Below are positions 56,671-64,000 of a DNA stretch of 64,000 nucleotides, in pieces. The translations under genes were made by a program, and so were the position numbers. Within the stretch, counting starts at the first letter, position 1. Each line of letters starts with the position of its first letter. The notes under the pieces were generated by a model. It ran no database searches, was not told the DNA's origin, and saw only the letters and a program-made list of their open reading frames with translations. Source of the DNA: Leptobrachium leishanense (lineage: Eukaryota > Chordata > Amphibia > Anura > Megophryidae); contig CM019069.1 of NCBI GenBank assembly GCA_009667805.1, forward strand, positions 49,496,153 to 49,560,152. The letters are read 5' to 3'.

Positions 56671-58425
56671 TAAACCTTAGGTAGAATAACTATACAATAT
56701 ACAAAATAATCAAAATCTGCTCCTCCTCCCTTGGGCCATGTGCACAGACCAGTAAGTGAAACATGACTTAGCGCATCCGGCATCCAACCAGCAATACTCT
56801 TACATCACATATTTAGGAAGTGGTTACAGTTATACCTCAAGGCCATGAATTAACGATGATTAAAATTATTATATTCTGGTAGCAGCCTATGTGGATATAT
56901 GAATTACTGACACTTACAAGACATTATAAAAATATCATTCCTACAATTTGCATTCCTGCATTTCCAAATATCTATTCCTCGGATTATCATGAGGACTTCC
57001 CTCAATATTACCTTCAAAAAATTATATTCATGCAAAAAATAAAATATATATCTATCATCTTAAAAATAAAAAAATTCTCTTTCTCCATTCACAGAAACGG
57101 TGGGTCTGTTCTTCGTGTGGACACACATCTGCCCAGGTCTTCGACATAAATAAAATACAAGAGGGAAGGGAGCACGTTAATAAAATGCAAAGCCAGGCAA
57201 AGCTCGTGCAAACAGCACTTGGGGCATTTCTTTCCCGGCTTTGTTAAACGCTTTAATCTTCCAAGTTTTGTCTACTTTAAGTGCTAACTAGTTGTAATCA
57301 TTTGCAGGGCTAATTGTGGAGATTTATCAGCCTTTCTTATGCATAGAATGTAGCGATTAAAGCTGAATGGAGATGGTGTGAAGTATAGGTTAAATTGGGT
57401 GAAATTAAAGCAAATTACTCCTGGATGTGGAATAGCGAATATTGAATCCACAAATGATTTGCTACTCTTGATGATCTGCCTTCTAGCAGTTTAAAAAAAA
57501 TAAAATAATATATAGAAGTATTTTACAATAAATTAGGGAGTTTTATTTCTGTACGTGAAATGATTGAGAGTAAAATTTGTAAATAAAGTCCTTCTATGCT
57601 ATTTATATACCAATATACATCCAGGGAAGTGTAGTTCACTTGTACCTGGCTGCTGCAAACAGCACATTTAAAATACTGAAAATTATCACTATAATTCTAT
57701 CAGTTGCAAAAAAATATAAAGACACGCACATGCACTTGTGTATAAAATTAAATATAATTATGATTTTTTTAATTGAAAGGAAGCATTTGAGAAAATTATG
57801 TTTATTTCATGTAGTTTAATTAAAAGGCATGAGAAAAATAAATATTTTTTACCTGTTGTTGCGCCAAATGCCCCTATGGACGGACCTCCACTCCAAAAAA
57901 GATAAAGCGATAAAAGAAATTACTGAGATTTCAATCCAATTAAAGCCATGCTAATGTTTCCAAAGAGAGCTTGGCAGTTAGAGCAAAACATTAGCTCAAA
58001 AGGTTACTCAAAAACATTTCAGTAACCACAAGCCACTCAAAAATGCACCCGTTATCCTCACAGCTGGGCATTGCCTGTCTCCTTAGCACAGAGCTCAGGT
58101 TTCAGGGCTTCAGGGACCATTGGAAACCAAGTCCCACCCAATGGCTAGCAATGCCTTCCGGTATTGAGAGCCACTAGATTGGATGGCACGTCAAGCCCCT
58201 CTTCAAAAATGGAACTTATACAGCACTGGTCTCCTTTTGAGCCAACCTTATCATGTCCTGCAGTGCTCAGATATATAACCATCAAACATAAAAGTCATGT
58301 TGAAGGATCTTCCAGAGTCTTCAATGTGGAAAACAGATTCTGTCTATCACAACCGCTGCTACTGACCAGGTGTGATACATGTGGATTCCAAGAGGCACCA
58401 TTTTTTTTATTTGGGTAAGTGGAAG
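56671..58425. other. OLA1 upstream intron, non-coding
   Basis: AT-rich. A GGCGCAACAACAG|GTAAAAA splice-donor-like site occurs on the minus strand near 57850, without a recognisable exon. No gene called. Confidence 0.45.
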
Positions 58426-58429
58426 ATCT

Positions 58430-58860
58430 GGTCCCGGTTTCCGCCGCACAAGCTGACAGACGAATAGAAAGCAAAACGGATGGAAACCTATGGAGATTTC
58501 ATTACCATGTGTAACCAGGATGCATCCTTTCTGCGAACCATCGTCGCAGGGGATGAGACCTGCTGCTACCAGTTTGATCCTGAATCCAAGCGGCAATCGA
58601 TGGAATGGCGTTCCTCGTCTTCACTGCGAATCAAAAAGAGTCGGCTGCAAACGTCTTCTGGTGGACGTTGAGGCAATCCAAGAACGTGCGACAGCAGTTC
58701 TGTGATCGATTCCTAAAGAGGCCTATGCTGGCCGTTTCCAGAGGCTTTACGAACGTTGCCAAAAGTGTGTTGTGAAGGATGGCAATTATTTAAAAAGGCC
58801 AATAAAGGTAATTTGTATCTTCTGTTTTGTTAGTTTTCGGATACCATTCAAACTTTTTAG
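58430..58860 (+). pseudogene. Mariner-family transposase relic
   Basis: Plus-strand fragments in changing frames: IVAGDETCCYQFDPESKRQS then MEWRSSSS, corresponding to the mariner motif GDE..Y..DPE.K.QS..W with the first catalytic aspartate. Then IPKEAYAGRFQRLYERCQKC and VVKDGNYLKRP resemble the family's C-terminal end. The central part is deleted, and no terminal repeats were found. An old, dead copy. Confidence 0.72.
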
Positions 58861-58869
58861 ACACCTATA

Positions 58870-59615
58870 GACCTGCACTTAATACACACAAAATCTGTTG
58901 CCTTGGGGTATCTTCAAGAAGCTGTTGAGAGCCAGTAGACTGAATTACAAACCAACTCTGAAAACTGAATGAGTTACTTCTGCCTACGTCTAGCTGACGC
59001 CTATAATCCGACCCCTGAAAAACAACCAGAACTTAAAACATCAGAAATCCAATAACATTCACATAGCTTCTGAACATCAATAAAATACAATGAAACGGTG
59101 TCAGAGTAATAAACGGATTAAATCTGAAAATAACATCGTGGAGGAAGGCAAATACTGGTAGATTGAGGTGCTTCAGTTACATATGTATGCACAATACCTG
59201 CAGGTCAGTGCACGTGACTCCACAAAACGAAGATGGCAAGAGAAGTAGATCAACGAGAATATTTTTTGCAGACAACTGTGCTTCCATTATGTCCGGAAGA
59301 AAATGTATTCCTCGCTCTTAAGGATGCTGGTCTTCCAAACTTACAGATTTTCTTTCTTCATTAACATTAAGAAGTCAAGGGATAATACCATAGCAAAAAA
59401 TAATCGAATATAAAACCTTTATGAAGTATGCCGAGCACGTGGGTGACAAAACCCAAAACGGTGAAACTCTTGATCTTCTGGCTACACAGGAGGAAAACAA
59501 TATTACATTGCATTCCACGAATGTTCCAAGGATGGAACACAAAGACCTTGGAGCATGTGCATATCAAGCCGGAAGGTTTACTATAATAACGAAGCCACCG
59601 TGTGGACGCTGGGAG
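58870..59615. other. Non-coding stretch
   Basis: No feature recognised. Confidence 0.45.
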
Positions 59616-59619
59616 ATGG

Positions 59620-60047
59620 CGTGGGGGGAAAGGTCACTCTACAAATCCTGACCACTTTATCTTTTTAAGGTGGCCAATATGTGAGGAGTGCCCCTGCCCT
59701 GCCCCCTATCTGGCTAAAAGGCCGGGTGAAGGAGTGTCCTCCATGCACCCAGGATTTAAAATTTCCCAGCTGCCAGTCACCAGATTGTTCACCAATAAGG
59801 TCACCCGCTCTTAGGCCGCCCACGATAGAGAGCTTCCGAGAGATGGAGCAAATAGATTGATTCTGCGCATGCGCAGAATTAGTCTACGTAGGTGTAAAGG
59901 AACTTGTGTACGTAAAGTGCGCAGGTTTGTACTAATGCAGAATTTGCAGTTCCTATGCAACGCAAATTGTGTAGAACAGCTTCAAGGACAGCAGCATCTG
60001 CCAAATTATTAAAGGGCGGGTTCGTTTTAGGTAGAGTGCTCCTTTAA
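59620..60047. mobile_element. T2-like TTAA MITE
   Basis: CACTCTACAAATCCTGACCA and CTTTATCTTTTTAAGGTGGC at the left, GTAGAGTGCTCCTTTAA at the right with TTAA at 60044-60047. The interior TTTCCCAGCTGCCAGTCACC is shared with the copies at 4062 and 8349. The left TTAA is lost. Confidence 0.65.
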
Positions 60048-61844
60048 AAACAGATTTCATAATATTCGGACGCTACGAGAAAAAAGTCGTACATCATGCA
60101 AAAAACTGTAATCCGACTTGCTTCCGTTTCCAAATATTTTAGATAAGGGATACTCAACCTGAACTTTTCACTCATAGGATGACAAATTTTGTATATCAAG
60201 AGTTACAAAAACCCAGGGGTGACCGAAAGGTTTCTTCAGTGCAGCTAATTTTGTGTAAATATAAACTGGAGGGGGGTGGGTGTGTTTTTTTTTATCCAAC
60301 AATTTTTTTACTAGAAGTACCACCAGATTACATAAGGCAGAACACAGCACAATTGCATTTTGAAGACCTGCACTTTTTTCTTTATGACTGCTACCAGGCT
60401 TTAATAGGGTAGAATGGCGACATAACGTTTACTCTATAGAGTACACAGCATCGGATATATAAACCCTATGAAGTCAAGGATTTGGCAAACCCCCTTTAAT
60501 AATATGGATAGTCCCACAAGAACATACGAGTTCTAACCACAACATCTAGTAGCATAGATAATGAACTTCAGCCGTAGAGTTCAAATGAAGGAAGAGGGGG
60601 TAGCGGATGGGGGTGCATCGGGGACATTGTGCAATTACTATAAATTGGAATGGCAGCAATCTCCTCAGAAGCCGGGCTGTATGAAAGTGCAACAATTTCC
60701 CTGATGATGATCTGCTACCGTCAGCAGAGCGGGATGAGAGATCCAGCTCAACCCAACCGGAGAGAAAAAAAATAAAATAAAACCACCACAATAAAACCCA
60801 GCAATCCTAGTTCCAGGTCCTTTTGTATGCGTGTGAACGTACAAGTCAAATTAGTCTTCCACTCAATGACAATTCTTGGTTGCCCACAGTACAAGTCAGC
60901 ACCATACAAAAGTATAGCGGACGTTTTTGCATAATTTTATTTATTGTCAAGTACTCAAAACATTTTGGTTAATATACGTTCTGGCCCTGAAGAAAATCTG
61001 TTACACAGGCTTAATGGGTGCTATTCCAGAATGAAAACACACTAAAATGTATCGATCATTTAATTCTCCCATTTACTTGGCCATGATGAAGTTTTGTGGT
61101 TTATTCATTATTTAAGGGGGGGGGATTATCGCTGTCACTTCCAGTGGCATGTAGCCAAGGTGGGGGATAAGGGGTACAATGGATGGTTAGGAGTGACAGC
61201 TGAGAGTGGAAGAGCAATCCTACAGGACAGCCCACTGCTCAATCCGTGCACCCCATTGCCGCTCGGTAAACCAGCACGCCAACTTCACCACTTAGAGCCA
61301 ATCACTCAGCATTTGAAATAAGCTCCACCAACAGAAGCAGCTGATGGAAACACCCGGCAGGGGATCAGGGTAACACCTGCTGCAATAGCTCAAGAAATGA
61401 GATATCACATTGATCATTAAGACCAATATGAAATCCATTCCCTAATGGAATATCGCTGCCAAAATAAACCTGGACGGGACAGATGCACTTTAAGTTGACA
61501 TTTTCCAATTTAAAGGGCCCACCAGCTCCCATGCAATGTAAACCTTACCTAAAGTGTGATGTAAAGGCATTCCAGTGAAATGACAGAGCATATCTGTGGA
61601 ATTTAAAATCCAGATTTTATGCCAATGGCTACAACTATATTACACAAAATAGAAGTATCATTGCACCTTATTACTGGGATGGGTGAATCGACAGCCATTC
61701 TCAAGGAATGTCGACATTTTGTTGAAAACATATTTGATAATATACCGTAAAACATTTCCATAGGGCTTATTTACTGTATATATTAATATATGTGGAGACT
61801 GGATGTGTGTGTTGAGATTAGTTGCGGGTATGATTTAATGGACA
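60048..61844. other. OLA1 upstream intron, non-coding
   Basis: No exon or clear repeat seen. Confidence 0.45.
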
Positions 61845-62617
61845 ACATATTCTGCAGCGTTGTACAAAAAGTGCAATGAGTAAAGACCGGACAAATCTGC
61901 AATACATAAAGGAGGCAGGTCAGTATTGTTGTCAGCAGATACAGGAGGACATGATAGCCCTATTCCCATGGGAATTTACAATCTCGATGGGTGAGGGAAT
62001 TAGAAACAGGAGGGGGTGTTGCAGTGACGCGTTAATGCAGGGAGAGGTAAGGACGGTTATTGGGTCAGTCGGATGTCTTGTTACAGAGTTAGGTGGTAGA
62101 CTTCCCTAAACAGAAGCGCGTTCCATAGGGTCGGCAACGCACGAGAAAAGTCCTGCAACCTGGCATGTGACGAGGTAATGATGGAGGATTCCAGGAGCAG
62201 GTCATTGTTGGATCTTGGGGGACGGGCTGGGGTGTATTTGGTGATTAGTGAGGACAGGTAGTGAGGGGCGGCGTTAGTGAGGGTTTTGTAGGTCAGGGGG
62301 AGTAGTTTGATTCTGCTGTGGATGGGGAGCCAGTTTAGGGATTCACAGAGAGGAGCGACAGAGAAAGAGCAACGGGTGAGATGGATAAGCCGGACTGATG
62401 TGTTGAAGATGGACTGCAGGGGGGAGAGGCGGGAGATAGGAAGGCCAATCAGGAGGTTGCTGCAGTAGTCCAGGCGGGAGATAACAAGAGAGTGGATAAG
62501 TTGCGTGGTCGTGTTGGCAGTCAGAAATGGATGCATTTTTCCAATATTGCGGAGGTGATTGCGGCAAGATGAGAAGAGTGATTGGATGTAGGTATTTATC
62601 CTTAACAAATGTGCCAC
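61845..62617 (-). pseudogene. L2-type LINE ORF2 C-terminal end and 3' tail
   Basis: The minus strand is open from 62617 to 62081 (178 residues). It reads as the end of an L2 reverse transcriptase protein: LIHSLVISRLDYCSNLLIGL, SVRLIHLTRCSFSV, SLNWLPIHSRIKLLPLTYKT, APHYLSSLITKYTPARPPRS, SSHARLQDFSRALPTLWNAL and LFREVYH. The LDYCN-like word belongs to the thumb. A stretch present in the copies at 18312 and 36952 (RTVRLSPN..SFKR) is deleted in frame. The 3' tail, read in reverse from 62080 to 61850, has the usual GTACAACGCTGCAG. It is 5'-truncated, so inactive. Confidence 0.85.
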
Positions 62618-64000
62618 TGGCTAAAACATTTCGAAGGCACAGATCTTGCCCATGACTTTGCCAATTTCAGGATGAAGTGGAGTGCTTAACGTGGAAATTT
62701 GGAAAGCATTGTGAGGAGGAAGAAGCGAAAACCCGATCTCTTGACCTAGATATTACAGACCCCAATATCTGATTAATGCACTTGCGTTTGCCCTATTATT
62801 TTTGTTTACCTGAAATCGCACTTATGGGGAAGCACACAAGACCAAATTCTAGTGCTGCCCCCTATGCCAGAACAGTGTATGGTCCTAGGTAAGCTTTACA
62901 GAAGGTCTAGAAATTCTTCCCCATGGTAAGACGTTGGAACACCAGTAGTGTGATAAGAGAAGGATTTCGAAATATCACACGTCACTGGGACATTGGAATA
63001 TCAATTACAGACACACTTCCGTCTGTCATATTAATGCCATCTTTCCATACTATTTTCCATCCAAACTAAAAAAACATTTGTTTATTTTCCACTGTAATTT
63101 CTTAGACCGGTAGACCATTTCCCCCATTTATGTCGTCCATCACCAAGCAGAATTCTGCTTTCTAAAGACTTCCTCATCGGAGTAGTTCGTCCTTTCTTCC
63201 AATTTGCTTCTTTTTTTTTTTGGTATGTATATAAATTATATGCGTGTTATTTTATTTTTATTTATTTTTACACGCACAAGCTCCAGCCTGAACAAATCTC
63301 AGAGAGAAGACATCTTATGTACATTTCTGTTGTCCCAGATCATTCAGAACAAACCTTTTTAGATCGTTAACTACCACAGGAGTGCTGATTACACAGGCAA
63401 TAGCAATTTCCTAACCAATGACCACCTGAACAATGATGTGTTCGGCTTCTTAGACCCTGAAGCCTTTCAAAAGGTGAGTCATTTCACAGTTTGGAACTAC
63501 ATCTCCATAGCAACATCCCTTTGAGGGTTTTAGAATCACCATCTAGTAAATTCTATGATCAAGCTCAACCGTTCCCCAATGGTTCTTTTCACAGCAGATG
63601 GAAAAAGAAGCCTTGGAAATTTTACAGTCTATTTCAAGCAATTCATCTGGCAGCCTATTAGAATTCAAAATATTTCGACCTTCAATCACAAAGCATGTTA
63701 TCTGAAGCTGTGGCGATCTCGAGTCAAGACAAGCAGACGTTTTAGCTTAATCATCCATGATGAGAAGAGACTGACGAAAAAGAAAGAAAAAAAAAATCTT
63801 AATTCAGCCGCCATCAAAATGCTTATTTTAACGGCGTGAAAGTCTTTCAACGTGCGATGCAAACACGAGGCGTGTGGTTTTATTGCAAATCTTTTCCATG
63901 AATGGTAAGAATAGAAAAGTGGAATTAAATTCTGTTTGTTGATCGATGAGAAGTCTACGTTGGGGAAAACAGAGCCGGACAAAAAAAATAAAAAAATCTG
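62618..64000. other. Non-coding stretch, except one exon candidate
   Basis: AT-rich. TTTGGAACTACATCTCC at 63490 is a scrap of the palindromic hAT-like MITE. Apart from 63363-63473 no exon-like segment was found. Confidence 0.4.
63363..63473 (+). CDS. Candidate internal exon of an unrecognised gene
   Basis: A 111-bp segment on the plus strand is preceded by AACCTTTTTAG (good acceptor) and followed by GTGAGTCA (strong donor). Between them one frame is open for exactly 37 codons: IVNYHRSADYTGNSNFLTND followed by HLNNDVFGFLDPEAFQK. The composition looks like a folded protein rather than repeat DNA. I do not recognise the family. It lies on the strand opposite OLA1, so it would be a nested or neighbouring gene. 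I found no partner exon in the window. A chance match of acceptor, donor and open frame is possible. Confidence 0.35.

Noticed and set aside
57840..57910. Possible minus-strand exon ending AACAACAG|GTAAAAA with peptide GGPSIGAFGATTG
   Set aside because: It faintly resembles the OLA1 N-terminal region PPPIIGRFGTS, but there is no P-loop exon near it, the similarity is weak and no good acceptor defines the other end.

Overview
This window looks like a stretch of a vertebrate genome, most likely an anuran amphibian. It holds three coding exons of one housekeeping gene, OLA1 (Obg-like ATPase 1), on the minus strand, at 43789-43964, 24074-24154 and 20062-20159. Their phases and splice sites join correctly in that order and together they cover about residues 125-243 of the roughly 396-residue family protein. 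The window is therefore mostly OLA1 intron: at least 20 kb upstream of the first exon, 19.6 kb and 3.9 kb between the exons, and about 20 kb downstream. I did not find the flanking OLA1 exons. One further possible exon of an unrecognised gene lies on the plus strand at 63363-63473. The amphibian assignment is an inference from the repeat mix (TTAA-flanked T2-like MITEs, Tc1-like elements, L2 LINEs, hammerhead-bearing repeats).

The introns are almost a museum of transposable elements. Five hAT-type elements have recognisable 8-bp target duplications (14130-15535, 24379-25246, 39365-40781, 53477-54218, 55645-56312) and a sixth is cut by the window start. A family of short palindromic hAT-like MITEs (for example 20215-20340, 25483-25623, 33691-33829, 36448-36593) carries a ZNF143/STAF-like motif in its arms. 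There are three Tc1-like elements (7069-8315, 12493-14109, 48179-51397) and a mariner relic (58430-58860). PIF/Harbinger-like MITEs with 3-bp duplications and several TTAA-flanked families are also present, together with L2-type LINE tails. One Tc1-like transposase, at 12711-13745, is a full 344-residue open frame, but its third catalytic residue is glycine instead of glutamate.

There are deep nests. At 12079-16257 an inverted multimeric repeat with a 15-bp target duplication has been hit by a Tc1 element and then, 20 bp further on, by a hAT element that itself contains a 19-bp minisatellite and a cluster of long palindromes. At 48179-51397 a dead Tc1 element is split by a TTAA element that contains another MITE, a 24-bp minisatellite and an LINE tail.

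Tandem repeats are prominent: a 4.3-kb purine-rich array at 28845-33165 (20-bp unit), a 33-bp array at 17905-19592 interrupted by an L2 tail, a 33-bp array at 39833-40515 grown from a dispersed repeat, and the two already named.

The most unusual functional signal is a well-formed type I hammerhead ribozyme on the minus strand at 5435-5493, inside a small element with inverted flanks. Decayed hammerhead-like copies in inverted arrangement occur at 36655-36800, 54665-54790 and 55700-55776. All identifications are by reading the sequence; no search or folding program was run.
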